A stretch of 39,728 nucleotides of DNA, from the NCBI GenBank assembly GCA_030612045.1, contig JAUWOP010000008.1, forward strand, positions 1 through 39,728. The letters run 5' to 3'. Position numbers and translations under genes: made by a program. Source of the stretch: Chloroflexota bacterium (GTDB lineage Bacteria; Chloroflexota; Dehalococcoidia; UBA2247; JAUWOP01). How positions within the stretch are numbered: the first letter of the stretch is position 1; each line of letters begins with the position of its first letter. This document shows, in pieces, positions 1-8,773 of the stretch. The notes beneath the pieces were generated by a model. The model saw nothing but the letters and a program-made list of their open reading frames with translations. It was not told the origin of the DNA and did not search any database.

Positions 1-224
1 TGTCCACGACTAAGGTCTATACTCGGCTCGTAAGCTAAGAACCTCTCTGATGACCCTCTTATAGTGAGCAGCATCTTGGCATAAGCATTATCCCTGATTA
101 TACAGGAAATACTAACCAGAGAATCAGGGATAAACTGCCCCCCGACTTCATACAAAAGAGGGGATTTGGGGCAAGCTTCAAGTATGGAAATCGCTAAAAC
201 CCCGATGTAGTAATCTAACAGTCT
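1..224 (-). pseudogene. Fragment of an unknown protein, cut by a hairpin repeat
   Basis: The minus strand is open from about position 224 to the window edge and encodes about 74 residues with a coding look, including LLYEVGGQFIPDSL and MLLTIRGSSERFLAYEP. It has no clear start. Reading backwards, the frame meets a TGA at 225-227 inside the half hairpin element, so the N-terminal side seems to have been lost where that element sits. The rest of the gene, if any, lies left of the window. I do not recognise the family. A chance open frame is possible, but the composition argues for a real fragment. Confidence 0.35.
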
Positions 225-249
225 TCAGCCTTCAGCCTATCTACCTGGT
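219..249. repeat. Half copy of a ~60-bp hairpin repeat
   Basis: The sequence CTTCAGCCTTCAGCCTATCTACCT matches one arm of the hairpin element seen in full at 11339-11398 and 32945-33001. Only one arm is present, next to coding fragments on both sides. It probably marks a past insertion or deletion. No transposase is associated with it. Confidence 0.7.
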
Positions 250-320
250 TATCATGTTTGGATGTTCCTCATCTCTCCTGAAGAATTAGCCCGGAGAAGA
301 ACCTTGAAGCTGAACACTAG

Positions 321-530
321 GAGATAACAGAAGAGGATTACAAGGTTAACATCAAGAATTTAGAGGAAGAGCAAAGGGTGGTGAGCGGCATCCACGATGT
401 GTACGGGAGGTTATTTCACGAGTTGGGGGGGGGTAAGGCTGAATTGGGGCAGGGCAGTGGTAAGGATAAGAACAAACTTAGTGAGTCCATTGCCATAGTA
501 AAAAACCTTCTCAGCAAAATGCCAGACTGA
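321..530 (+). pseudogene. Decayed fragment of a charged helical protein
   Basis: An open frame of 69 codons with no start ends in TGA at 528-530. It encodes a charged, probably helical stretch (ITEEDYKVNIKNLEEEQ), then a Gly/Lys-rich linker and a leucine-rich end (IVKNLLSKMPD). An in-frame TAG lies just upstream at 318-320. The 'ITEEDY' pattern is common in short C-terminal helical domains that follow a membrane or zinc-ribbon domain, but I cannot assign a family. Best read as the remains of a gene truncated on its 5' side. A coding piece in another frame follows at once, which suggests a frameshift or two adjacent relics. Confidence 0.3.
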
Positions 531-700
531 GCGACACCCCTTTTCCTGAAATTACCTTCTCTGAGCACAGGATTCTCTTTGGGTTTACTCTACGCAGTAT
601 TGAAGTTATGACGTTTGGCATTAGTGATAATTCAGGAGTGTTACAGGTAGAGGTTTCTGAGGCTGCATTTACCTTATGGCTTTCGCGCCACGAAAGCTAA
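521..700 (+). pseudogene. C-terminal fragment of an unknown protein
   Basis: In a different frame from the preceding fragment, about 59 codons read to TAA at 698-700. They include FPEITFSEHRILFGF and SGVLQVEVSEAAFTLWL. The pattern of alternating hydrophobic residues looks like a beta-rich domain end. No start or ribosome-binding site is visible. It overlaps the 3' end of the convergent methyltransferase gene by 27 bases. The family is unknown. It could be the continuation of the 321-530 fragment after a frameshift. Confidence 0.3.
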
Positions 701-1348
701 TATCAATCGGAATGCTCTGGGAGTAATCTCAATTATCTTGAAGTCGCTCAACAGTGACCGTAGTTCACCAAATGAGTATGAGTGGTGGAATGGTTCTGGA
801 ACCGGACTTGTAGTAGGTAGAAATCTACGGAACTTCCAAATGGGATTCCTGCTTGGAATTGAGCCTATCAAAAGTCCCCCCACTTTGAGAACTCGAGAGA
901 TCTCTTCTATCATCCTTTCTGGTTGTGGTAAGTGCTCAAGGATTTCTGTGCAGATAACCACATCAAAAACACCTGGCATTAAGGGAAGAGTCTCAGCATC
1001 ACCAGTAATAAACTCAGCCTGCGGCGAGTGGAGCTTAGCCCTTTCAATAGCCCACCGATTGATGTCCAACCCTACTGCGAGCTCGCAATCCAGATGGCGG
1101 GTAATTAACCCGGTGCCGCAACCAATATCCAATACTGCGGATCCTGTAAAATACTTCTTGACGAGTTTTGCAGTCTCACTCTCCCGCCGCCGATGATATA
1201 CGCCACTGAGGCGCTTAGGGTCAGTGACCCAATCGTATCTCTCAACATCAATATAATGCCGCTTTATCTCGTCTAGCTTTTCCACCTGATTAACCAAAAC
1301 TAATTGTATATTCAGCAGGTTTATCTTGTCAATAGACACTGGGCTCAT
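674..1348 (-). CDS. Class I SAM-dependent methyltransferase
   Basis: This 224-residue protein has the Rossmann glycine motif LDIGCGTG near residue 75, an acidic ribose-binding position (VGLDINRWAIERA), GDAETLPL (motif II) and the DVVICTEILEHLPQP segment typical of the UbiE/Methyltransf_11 group. The family moves a methyl group from S-adenosylmethionine to a small molecule or sugar; the substrate cannot be read from sequence. Its ATG overlaps the TGA of the upstream DUF2079 gene (ATGA), so it is probably translationally coupled and is the last gene of the glycan operon. Methylation of a sugar or polyprenyl-linked glycan is a reasonable inference from this context. Confidence 0.85.
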   Translation of the reverse strand: MSPVSIDKINLLNIQLVLVNQVEKLDEIKRHYIDVERYDWVTDPKRLSGVYHRRRESETAKLVKKYFTGSAVLDIGCGTGLITRHLDCELAVGLDINRWAIERAKLHSPQAEFITGDAETLPLMPGVFDVVICTEILEHLPQPERMIEEISRVLKVGGLLIGSIPSRNPIWKFRRFLPTTSPVPEPFHHSYSFGELRSLLSDFKIIEITPRAFRLILAFVARKP

Positions 1349-2868
1349 GGCAGGTTAATGAGGGGTCCTTCATAGTCTAGTTTATAGAGACTTACACTAC
1401 CTGCTTGAGCCAGAAGCCCGTATTTCCCCTCAAGATAGCTTACTATCTCATCCTCCCAGCAACCACCCTGGTATTGGTGCCTTTGCTGCCAGTCTATTAC
1501 TACATACTCTGTTTCCCGATAGGGGACTCCGAAATCTCCGTAGTCTTCATTTGCCGGCTGCAGACAAGGGGCTAAATAGGCATCTGTGCGGCAGCAGAGG
1601 TGAGGGAGGATGCGTCGCTGGGCTGTTACTGTGGCATCATCAGGAACAAGGGAGATCATGCTATCAATTGCCTCCACCTCCGATGCTGGTAAGGACGAAA
1701 ACGAAGAATCTCTGAATACACTCGTTGGATATAAATTTACCAGGACAGCAGCTAAAATCATAACAGCTAGCAGAGGCCTCCATATTCTCCTCAGGAGCAG
1801 CATCAATCTTCCCTTTTTCATCTGAGCTAGACCTATAATCAGTGCTGTAAATAGAAACGGAATCGCTGCCGTATGGTATTGGCGCAGGCAATGCTGGTTA
1901 ACATTCGTGGATAGCATGCCCATAATCAGGATGAGAAGAGCAGGTGCAACCCAAAGTGGGGACAGTAGTGGCAAGAAGGCAAGGGGCAAGAAGTAGGCAA
2001 AAATCAGGAATAGCGACGATACACTAAAGAAGGCGCATAGGGCATCAGGGATTGCCTGAGCAATAGGCTCATCTATATAAGCGTACCTGATACTGGCATA
2101 CGCTAGTAAGGGAGGGCAATCTAGTCCCGAAGCTGCTCTTGCTACTACTGCTGCTATGCCATAAGTTGCTATAGATGCTAAGATGACTACTAAATATACC
2201 TTTTCCACCTTCTTACTTCTCAAATAGCAGGCAATAAGCATGACCAGCCCAAATACAAGGAGGATAAGAGCAATGGTCTCCTTGGTCATCAGTGCCAGGA
2301 TAAGACCCAGCGTGAAGAGCCTCCACCTCCTCTGTACCAGTCCCGTAATCATAATGAGCAACGCAGGTACAGCAAAGACCACAGGATGGAAATCATAGAA
2401 ATTTACACCATAAACCAAGGGGTTAATGAAGAATAAAAACTCGATGGCCAGTGTCACTTTATGATTTAGCCCCTGACTCCGTCCCAGGTTATATACCAGA
2501 TAGCCACCTAAACCTAAAGCTAAACTCTGCACTATGAGCAGTGTCTCGCAATGCGGTGCCAGCCAGAATATGGGTACAAGGAGCAGGAGAATTGGTGTGA
2601 AGTGATACCCAAAGGAAGACATACCATCTATAGAGCTGTAAAGGATGTCTCCTTGCAGTGTGGATTTCAAGGTCTGGGCAAATAGCCCTAAGTCCAGGGC
2701 ACAGGTTTGGTAGGACTGATGGCGTAAAATAGAAACGAAGGATGCTATAGCTGCATATGCTACAGCTAACAAGACAGCTTGAAATATAGGATTATGGACT
2801 AGCCCGCCAAGGTGTGGCAATGCCCCTTGGAACCTTGCTCTCAAATATGGCTGTCCCATTTTATGCAA
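1345..2868 (-). CDS. DUF2079 multi-spanning membrane protein (predicted GT-C-like)
   Basis: A 507-residue protein with about ten hydrophobic segments. Family signatures are CALDLGLFAQTLKSTLQGD near residue 57 and FGYHFTPILLLLVPIFWL near residue 86, followed by NFYDFHPVVFAVP near 155. DUF2079 proteins are predicted integral-membrane glycosyltransferases that use lipid-linked sugar donors; the activity is mostly unproven. The acidic residue in LDLGLF and the histidine/acidic positions of the first outer loops are where GT-C enzymes carry catalytic residues. The C-terminal 100 residues are soluble. It is a paralogue of the next upstream gene and is separated from it by 10 bp. The start at 2868 is TTG; an ATG three codons later (2859) is an alternative. 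Confidence 0.8.
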   Translation of the reverse strand: MHKMGQPYLRARFQGALPHLGGLVHNPIFQAVLLAVAYAAIASFVSILRHQSYQTCALDLGLFAQTLKSTLQGDILYSSIDGMSSFGYHFTPILLLLVPIFWLAPHCETLLIVQSLALGLGGYLVYNLGRSQGLNHKVTLAIEFLFFINPLVYGVNFYDFHPVVFAVPALLIMITGLVQRRWRLFTLGLILALMTKETIALILLVFGLVMLIACYLRSKKVEKVYLVVILASIATYGIAAVVARAASGLDCPPLLAYASIRYAYIDEPIAQAIPDALCAFFSVSSLFLIFAYFLPLAFLPLLSPLWVAPALLILIMGMLSTNVNQHCLRQYHTAAIPFLFTALIIGLAQMKKGRLMLLLRRIWRPLLAVMILAAVLVNLYPTSVFRDSSFSSLPASEVEAIDSMISLVPDDATVTAQRRILPHLCCRTDAYLAPCLQPANEDYGDFGVPYRETEYVVIDWQQRHQYQGGCWEDEIVSYLEGKYGLLAQAGSVSLYKLDYEGPLINLP

Positions 2869-2878
2869 CGAAGGGTAA

Positions 2879-4399
2879 TCATAGAATCACCAGGGGTTCC
2901 CCTTCGTATCCTCTCTTATACAAATATATCCCATCACCCTGGGCATATATCCCATATTCCCTCATCAGTCTATTCAGGCTCTCCTCATCAGCCTGTTTGA
3001 ATGCAGAGAATCTAGTTGTTGAATCCACCAGAATATAATCATAGCTGCCGCTATATTTCCAATGATATAGCTTGCCCTCCTGTGAAACCGGGAACTGGTA
3101 ATATTCAAAGAAGTTCGTTCTCTCAGTAGTGAGGGTAGAATAGGCATGTAACCTATGGCATACATGAGGGAAGATATCATTCTGGGTGTATATTGAGGCA
3201 TTCTCTGGGATAAGCTCAATTACCTGGTCCAGAGCCTCGTCGTGAGGAGTTACCTGGGGCATATCATGAATCAGTGATATAGGGCTATAGCTTAAGAGCA
3301 GCACGGCAATTAGTAACACAGGGAGTAACACATAGGGGAGCCTGGCGTAGATAACTCTGCGCTTTACCACCAGCCACTTAACCCCGTAGATGCTGGCAAT
3401 AAAGAGCCACGGGATAAGTATAGAGGAATGCTGGTTAGTAATAACATACATTCCTGAACCACTAGCGAAGAGATTTTGAGCCAGAATAGGGAGACCGATT
3501 AAAACGACATGGTGGAGTAGAGATGTAAAGCATAGAGGGGCTAAGAGGTAGAATAGATAAAGCACCTTCATATCTGCATCCACAAACAGGCTATGCAGGG
3601 GTGTCTCATACCGCTGAGAGTAGACAAAGCTCCCCTCCGGGCTAAAGTAAGGAATTATAACCAGAACTGCCACCAAGAACCATACTATGCCACCCAAAAT
3701 CAGGAGCGAAGGGAAGATTATCTCCCGCTCCTTGGGAAAGCTTTTCCTTCTCAGGCAGCTCTTAACACTCTCCCTCTCTTCCCAGAGCCAATAAAGCCCC
3801 ATAAATATTACAACCAGGGGCACATTCTCCTTGCACATCATGGCAAGCACAGCAAGTGCCATACCCCATTTATATCGCTTGTTCCTGAACATATAGAAGG
3901 AAAATAGCAGAGGAGTTATGGCTAAGGCACTGCCGTGAAAATCAAAGTGATTAACCCCATGTAATGCAGGGTAGAGGAGATATAGTGCAGCGAAGGCAAC
4001 GCCAGCCTTTCCCCCCAGCTCATCCCTGGCTATCCAATAAATGGGAAGTGCTCCCAAAGCCAGAACAAGCGATTGTAGTATCAGCAAGGTTTCAGCCCGG
4101 GGGAAAATAGCATACAGCGGGAGGATAAAAAGCATGATTGGCTCAAAGTGGCTGCCCCAGCGTGAGCCCTCCCACAGAGCAGTATAGAATAAACCATCAC
4201 CGTGTAGAGTTGTCCATAGTGACTGCATATAGATGCCAAGGTCGTAAGCATATGTGTGGAAGGAGTAGTGATTCAGGATAGTGTAGTAGGAGAAATATGC
4301 AGTATAAAGCGCCATGAGGACGAAGACTACATAGACAGGTTTATCCTTGAATTTTTGCAGTAACTTATGAATATTACGACCTCTATTTCTTCCAGACAA
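2879..4399 (-). CDS. DUF2079 multi-spanning membrane protein, tandem paralogue
   Basis: This 506-residue membrane protein matches its downstream neighbour along its length: AYDLGIYMQSLWTTLHGD near residue 55, WGSHFEPIMLFILPLYAIF near 87, NHFDFHGSALAITPLLF near 150, many transmembrane helices and a soluble tail ending in LYKRGYEGEP (compare LYKLDYEGP in the neighbour). The two genes are therefore a tandem duplication that has diverged strongly. It probably transfers a sugar from a polyprenyl-phosphate donor on the outer face of the membrane, and the adjacent GT2-GtrA protein would supply such a donor. That role is an inference. The start overlaps the end of the GT2-GtrA gene by 17 bases, so the genes form one operon. 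Confidence 0.8.
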   Translation of the reverse strand: MSGRNRGRNIHKLLQKFKDKPVYVVFVLMALYTAYFSYYTILNHYSFHTYAYDLGIYMQSLWTTLHGDGLFYTALWEGSRWGSHFEPIMLFILPLYAIFPRAETLLILQSLVLALGALPIYWIARDELGGKAGVAFAALYLLYPALHGVNHFDFHGSALAITPLLFSFYMFRNKRYKWGMALAVLAMMCKENVPLVVIFMGLYWLWEERESVKSCLRRKSFPKEREIIFPSLLILGGIVWFLVAVLVIIPYFSPEGSFVYSQRYETPLHSLFVDADMKVLYLFYLLAPLCFTSLLHHVVLIGLPILAQNLFASGSGMYVITNQHSSILIPWLFIASIYGVKWLVVKRRVIYARLPYVLLPVLLIAVLLLSYSPISLIHDMPQVTPHDEALDQVIELIPENASIYTQNDIFPHVCHRLHAYSTLTTERTNFFEYYQFPVSQEGKLYHWKYSGSYDYILVDSTTRFSAFKQADEESLNRLMREYGIYAQGDGIYLYKRGYEGEPLVIL

Positions 4400-5474
4400 G
4401 GTTCAAGCTCGCCACATAGTTCCATATCATCACTATTATTATAGCTACCAGGGCAGAGAGTATGTAATATATGCCGAGGAATTCGGTCAGGCAGTAGAGG
4501 ATGGCTAAATTCATTGCCAAACCAATCAATCTAACAGCACCAAATCTTAGCACCCTCCCGGGGATGTTAGAGAATCCTTGCTTCCTCAGGTCCCTGAATG
4601 TCCAGAGATCATTCAGGGCGAAGTTAGAAAGTACTGCCCCCATCCAGCTAAGGACTGCGGAGATAAGATATAGCAAACCCAATTTATCAGTTAGTAAGAA
4701 AAGCAAGCCTAGATTTATGCCTACACCACTGCCTCCAACTATACAGAACTTGACTATGCGCTCAAACTCGCCTGATGCCATCATAAGATGGAACACATGG
4801 CTCAAATAGGCAAAGTAATCCCTCAAACTGAACTTACTCTTCTCACCTTTGCGTTTCTCAAAGGTGTAAGGAACTTCAACAACGCTATCGTAGTGACCCT
4901 TAACCAGAAGCTGGAGGAGAAATTTAGCCCCGATAGATATATTACCCGAAGGTATTGTGGATAGCACCTGGGTGTCTGTGATGACCTCTTTCTTGAAGAG
5001 GAAAAAACCAGACATGGTGTCCTTAACACTCCTAATCCTGGGAAGGAGAAGATGAGCGATTGTCCCTGCCCCCCTAGACACAAGCCCACGCCAGAAACTT
5101 CCTTTGTTATGCCCAGTATCAATATATCGGCTGGCGATAACTATGTCGTGCCCTCTAGCTTGCTCTAACATGAGTGGCAAAAGTTGGGGAGGATGCTGCA
5201 TATCAACATTGAGAGTGCCAATCACATCCCCGCTGGCAATCTTTACCCCCTCAGCTATAGCCGAGGCTACCCCCAATTTCCTTTCTCGATGGATAACCTT
5301 TATATTGCCATATCTATACGCCAGTGCCTCAGCCACTTCACCCGTACCATCAGGGCTATTGTCATCAACTATTATCAACTCATATTCTGTAGTATTTAGT
5401 GAGCTTCTAACAGCCGTAGTGAATCTGGAGAGATTTTCAGCCTCTTTGTATGTAGGCACTACTATAGAGAGCAT
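4383..5474 (-). CDS. Polyprenol-phosphate mannosyltransferase-like GT2 fused to GtrA domain
   Basis: Residues 1-225 are a GT-A type family 2 glycosyltransferase: VVPTYKEAENL at the N-terminus, IIVDDNSPDGTGEVAE (first nucleotide-sugar aspartate), TLNVDMQHPP (the DxD-like metal site) and VIASRYIDTG. This matches dolichol-phosphate mannose synthases, which make polyprenyl-phosphate sugars on the inner membrane face. Residues 235-363 contain four hydrophobic helices of the GtrA family (KFCIVGGSGVGINLG; NDLWTFRD), thought to anchor or flip the lipid-linked sugar. The domain order equals that of the split pair encoded at 9696-10421 and 8774-9292. It overlaps both neighbours by a few bases and is part of the operon. 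The sugar specificity is not certain. Confidence 0.87.
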   Translation of the reverse strand: MLSIVVPTYKEAENLSRFTTAVRSSLNTTEYELIIVDDNSPDGTGEVAEALAYRYGNIKVIHRERKLGVASAIAEGVKIASGDVIGTLNVDMQHPPQLLPLMLEQARGHDIVIASRYIDTGHNKGSFWRGLVSRGAGTIAHLLLPRIRSVKDTMSGFFLFKKEVITDTQVLSTIPSGNISIGAKFLLQLLVKGHYDSVVEVPYTFEKRKGEKSKFSLRDYFAYLSHVFHLMMASGEFERIVKFCIVGGSGVGINLGLLFLLTDKLGLLYLISAVLSWMGAVLSNFALNDLWTFRDLRKQGFSNIPGRVLRFGAVRLIGLAMNLAILYCLTEFLGIYYILSALVAIIIVMIWNYVASLNLVWKK

Positions 5475-6349
5475 AACTGACCCATATGACTGGACGTCAA
5501 GGGTATCTTCTTCATCTCCTCATTTATCTTAGCCACTGTCTCGAAGAGTTTGGGGTCGATGCCCTGCTCTTTAATGAAGGTGATAGAAGCAGCTAAATCC
5601 TTAGGCAGGCATTCCCCCCCAAAAGCCCAGCCACCTCTAGTGTAATACTCAGCATTGCGAATACCCAGGGAGCACTTAGATAATGCTTGTGATATTATCT
5701 CGTGGTCAAGACCACTCCTCTGTGCAATGAGGTATAGCATATTAAAAAAAGAAACCTTTGTCGCATTATAGACATTAGAAAAGCACTTGATTGCTTCAGC
5801 ATTCCCTAATGTGGTCCGGAATTGTGGTGACTGGAATGGGGCATACAACTCTGCTAACATATTGCCGCTACGTTCATCAACCTCCCCTATTACAATCGCA
5901 GGTGGTTGAAGAAAGTCCTCCAAAGCATATGCTTCCCTCAGGAACTCTGGATTATAGCATATGCCGTAATCTCTACCTAATCTCAGAGGGCAGCAGTTCT
6001 GCAGCAAGGGGATAACCTTTCTTTCAGTAGTAAACGGTAAAAGAGTGCTCCTGACAACCACTGCCTGATACGCATCTTGCTGAACCAATACCTCTGACAA
6101 CTCTGTGATAGCTGCTTCAAGGGGAATTATATCGAATTTGCCGTCCACTAAAAGACTAGGAACACAAATCATGTGGATGTCGAAGCCCCTCGCACTCTTA
6201 AGAGTCTCAGTCACTCTGTACCCTTGCTCAGCAAGTATTTTGAGCTTCTGTTCATCAACATCATAAAATAGTACATCATGCCCATATTTATGCAGTCCCA
6301 TGCCAGTAGCTTTCCCAACTACTCCTGCTCCTATTATTGAGACCTTCAT
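5462..6349 (-). CDS. UDP-glucose/GDP-mannose dehydrogenase-like protein lacking the C-terminal domain
   Basis: The N-terminus has the NAD-binding fold (KVSIIGAGVVGKATGMGL), VRSTLLPFTT and YNPEFLREAYALEDFLQPP, all typical of UDP-glucose 6-dehydrogenases. The catalytic motif FGGECLPKD is present with the nucleophile at Cys247. These enzymes oxidise a nucleotide sugar to its uronic acid using two NAD+. The protein is only 295 residues, against about 420-450 for the family: the C-terminal UDP-binding domain is absent and the frame ends cleanly, overlapping the next gene's start by 13 bases. Without that domain, sugar binding must differ or the protein must work with a partner. Short versions without this domain may form a natural subfamily; I cannot tell whether this one is degraded. 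Confidence 0.75.
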   Translation of the reverse strand: MKVSIIGAGVVGKATGMGLHKYGHDVLFYDVDEQKLKILAEQGYRVTETLKSARGFDIHMICVPSLLVDGKFDIIPLEAAITELSEVLVQQDAYQAVVVRSTLLPFTTERKVIPLLQNCCPLRLGRDYGICYNPEFLREAYALEDFLQPPAIVIGEVDERSGNMLAELYAPFQSPQFRTTLGNAEAIKCFSNVYNATKVSFFNMLYLIAQRSGLDHEIISQALSKCSLGIRNAEYYTRGGWAFGGECLPKDLAASITFIKEQGIDPKLFETVAKINEEMKKIPLTSSHMGQLCSL

Positions 6350-6530
6350 TTTGTTATAACTTCCTTCTAGTCGAGATAAGTCTCTACCCCGGACTCAGCT
6401 ACACCCCACAACACCAGTAAAGTCTACATTGGGTTTAATTCCTCTGTCAATCCATCTTCTTCCTGAACCACCTTACGCAGAAGAAACCTGCCATAATACC
6501 TACCAGGGTAAGGAGGCTAATATTACTCCT

Positions 6531-7643
6531 TCACAACCCCATCCTACTCAAAGATGAGATAGCTTCAGAAACTCTAATTACATCCTCGTGGCTTAACTTA
6601 ACACTGCTTGGAAGGCTTATACCTCGGCGAGACAAGTCCTCAGCTATAGGGAATCTCTCTTCAGTTCGATACATAGGCATGAAGTGCACCGGATAGAAAA
6701 ATGGCCTTGTCTCTATCTCCCTTTCCCTCAACTCCTCGATAAGTTTGTTCCTGCTGAGAGCAAATCCCTCCCCCAGCAGAATAGAATACATCCAGTAAAC
6801 ACTCCTCGCCCAGGGCATCTTAGGAGGCAGTTGTACTAATCCCTGCCTCGATAGCTCTCCCAGATACTCCCCATACCACCCTGCTACCTGCCTCTTTATC
6901 TCAATAAATCGGTCAATCTTCCCCAGTTGAGCTACACCCAATGCTGCCTGCAAATTGGTCATTCTGTAGTTGAAGCCAACGACATCGTGCCAGTAGGGCT
7001 TCCCCGGCGTAGTGCCATGGTCCCGCAGAATCCTTATCCTCTGAGCTAATCCTGCATCATTAGTGAGACACATCCCCCCCTCACCTGTAGTAATAATCTT
7101 ATTACCAAAGAAGGAAAAACAGGCTATATCACTGAAGGAACCCGCTCGCCTGCCCCGGTATTCTGCCCCGTGAGCCTCGGCAGCATCCTCAATAACATAC
7201 AGATGGTGAGCCTGTGCCGCCTCAATAATTGGCTCCATATCGCAGGGGTGCCCGTACAGGTGTACTGGAATAATCGCCCTTGTTTTGCTGGTTACCTTTG
7301 ATTCTATCCTCTCCGGGTCAATACACCAGTATTCGGGGTGAGAATCAATACAAACAGGAGTAGCACCAGTGAAGGTAACTGTATTTGCTGTGGCTATAAA
7401 GGTGAGCGAGGGGATAAGAACCTCATCTCCACTCCCAATTCCCAGAGCTGCCAGGGCAAGGTGAAGGGCAGTAGTGCCACTGGAAGCAGCAACACCATGC
7501 CTGATACCGCAGTAGGCAGCAAACCCTTCCTCAAATTGGGGAATATACTCTCCTATAGAGCTAACCCAACCAGACTCGACTGCTGCTTTTACATTAGCTA
7601 CCTCCTCCTCACCAATCGAGGGCTCGGCAACGGGAATTCTCAT
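6531..7643 (-). CDS. DegT/DnrJ/EryC1/StrS sugar aminotransferase, perosamine-synthase-like
   Basis: A full-length 370-residue PLP-dependent sugar aminotransferase. Motifs in order: SSGTTALHLALAALG near residue 54, HLYGHPCDMEPI near 128, VIEDAAEAHGAEYRGR near 150 and CFSFFGNKIITTGEGG with the PLP lysine at K182, then NYRMTNLQAALG. It lies immediately downstream of GDP-mannose 4,6-dehydratase, whose product GDP-4-keto-6-deoxymannose is the substrate of GDP-perosamine synthase. I therefore infer that the pair makes GDP-perosamine, but 3-amino sugars cannot be excluded. The 181 bp between this gene and the next gene hold a short in-frame hydrophobic stretch after the stop (LLTLVGIMAGFFCVRWFRKK), possibly the relic of a membrane protein end. 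Confidence 0.85.
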   Translation of the reverse strand: MRIPVAEPSIGEEEVANVKAAVESGWVSSIGEYIPQFEEGFAAYCGIRHGVAASSGTTALHLALAALGIGSGDEVLIPSLTFIATANTVTFTGATPVCIDSHPEYWCIDPERIESKVTSKTRAIIPVHLYGHPCDMEPIIEAAQAHHLYVIEDAAEAHGAEYRGRRAGSFSDIACFSFFGNKIITTGEGGMCLTNDAGLAQRIRILRDHGTTPGKPYWHDVVGFNYRMTNLQAALGVAQLGKIDRFIEIKRQVAGWYGEYLGELSRQGLVQLPPKMPWARSVYWMYSILLGEGFALSRNKLIEELREREIETRPFFYPVHFMPMYRTEERFPIAEDLSRRGISLPSSVKLSHEDVIRVSEAISSLSRMGL

Positions 7644-7660
7644 TACCTACACTTTCATCA

Positions 7661-7737
7661 AATCCCCCTTCCCCCTTTTCTAAAGGGGGAAGGGAATGGA
7701 AGCCCCCTTTTTTCTAAAGGGGGATTTAGGGGGATTA
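7661..7737. repeat. Palindromic AATCCCCC/GGGGGATT repeat
   Basis: Two nested inverted repeats: AATCCCCCTTCCCCCTTTT with its partner AAAGGGGGAAGGG, then CCCCCTTTTTT...AAAGGGGG and a terminal GGGGGATT. It lies between the aminotransferase and gmd genes and touches the gmd stop codon. The same motif forms the core of the repeat at 33101-33242. It could act as a transcription attenuator inside the operon, but it is mainly a dispersed palindromic element. Confidence 0.75.
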
Positions 7738-8763
7738 TTCCTTGGAGGGATAATTGATAGCATCCCAGGAGAACTGCTCTCCCCGGAGCCACCTGCGCCA
7801 ACATTCAAGGTCAGCCTCTACCATAATCTGTACCAGTTCGTCAAACTTCACCTTCGCTTTCCACCCCAGATGTTCCCCTACTTTAGAAGGGTCTCCCCTC
7901 AGAGAGTTAACTTCCAGGGGACGAAGTAACCTTGAACTACTTCGGGTATACTCCTCCCAATTCAGATTGACACACTCAAATGCCCTGCGGACAAGCTCCT
8001 CTACAGAGTGGCTCTCACCAGTAGCAACAACATAGTCACCTGGTTTATCCTGCTGCAGCATCAGCCACATCGATTCCACATACTCAGGGGCATACCCCCA
8101 GTCCCTCTTCGCCTCCAGGTTACCCAGCACCAGCTCCTTCCCCAGTCCCAGAGCAATCCTTGCCACCGCATTAGAGACTTTCCGTGTAACAAATTCAAGT
8201 CCCCTGAGGGGTGATTCGTGATTGAACAGGATACCATTGCAGGCAAAAATCCCGTATGCCTGACGGTAAATTTTAGTCATATGATAGGCATAGAGTTTAG
8301 CAGCAGCATAAGGACTGGCAGGCACAAAAGGGGTAACTTCGTTTGATGAACCATCATTACCATTCCCATACAGTTCACTGGTAGATGCCTGGTAAAATTT
8401 AACCCCAGGGTTGACCTGCCGCACTACCTCCAGTATTCGTGAGGTTCCCAGTCCCGTAATCTCAGCCGTAGCCAGCGGCTGGTCAAAGGATGCCTCTACA
8501 AAACTCTGCGCCGCCAGATTATAGATTTCATCCGGCTGAGAGAGGGTTACTACCTGCAGTAGTGAAGTAGTATCAGTCAAATCTACTGGCAGTAGTCTGA
8601 CCTCGTCATATATGTCAAGGTTAATAAGCCTCCAGAAGTTGGGGGTGGATAAACGTCGGTAAGCCCCAAAGACATCACAGCCCTTGCCCAACAGGAATTT
8701 TGCCAAGTAGGCTCCATCCTGACCAGTTACCCCTGTTATCAATACTCTCTTCGTCACTGACAA
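7735..8763 (-). CDS. gmd: GDP-mannose 4,6-dehydratase
   Basis: This short-chain dehydrogenase/reductase of 342 residues starts with the NADP-binding motif ITGVTGQDGAYLAKFLL and carries ASTSELYG near residue 126 and the catalytic pair Tyr152 and Lys156 in SPYAAAKLYAY. The FNHESPLRG motif near 205 and RDWGYAPEYVE are hallmarks of GMD. It converts GDP-mannose to GDP-4-keto-6-deoxymannose, the branch point to GDP-perosamine, rhamnose and fucose. No fucose synthase is nearby, while a sugar aminotransferase follows, which points to perosamine. The gene is 10 bp downstream of the GtrA gene and in the same direction. Confidence 0.92.
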   Translation of the reverse strand: MSVTKRVLITGVTGQDGAYLAKFLLGKGCDVFGAYRRLSTPNFWRLINLDIYDEVRLLPVDLTDTTSLLQVVTLSQPDEIYNLAAQSFVEASFDQPLATAEITGLGTSRILEVVRQVNPGVKFYQASTSELYGNGNDGSSNEVTPFVPASPYAAAKLYAYHMTKIYRQAYGIFACNGILFNHESPLRGLEFVTRKVSNAVARIALGLGKELVLGNLEAKRDWGYAPEYVESMWLMLQQDKPGDYVVATGESHSVEELVRRAFECVNLNWEEYTRSSSRLLRPLEVNSLRGDPSKVGEHLGWKAKVKFDELVQIMVEADLECWRRWLRGEQFSWDAINYPSKE

Positions 8764-8773
8764 CCTCTTAGGC

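Noticed and set aside
738-1196. A 152-codon open frame on the plus strand
   Set aside because: It lies wholly opposite the methyltransferase gene, which has strong family motifs; the plus-strand protein has no recognisable domain.
3593-3907. A 104-codon open frame on the plus strand
   Set aside because: It is antisense to the DUF2079 gene and has no motif or ribosome-binding site of note.
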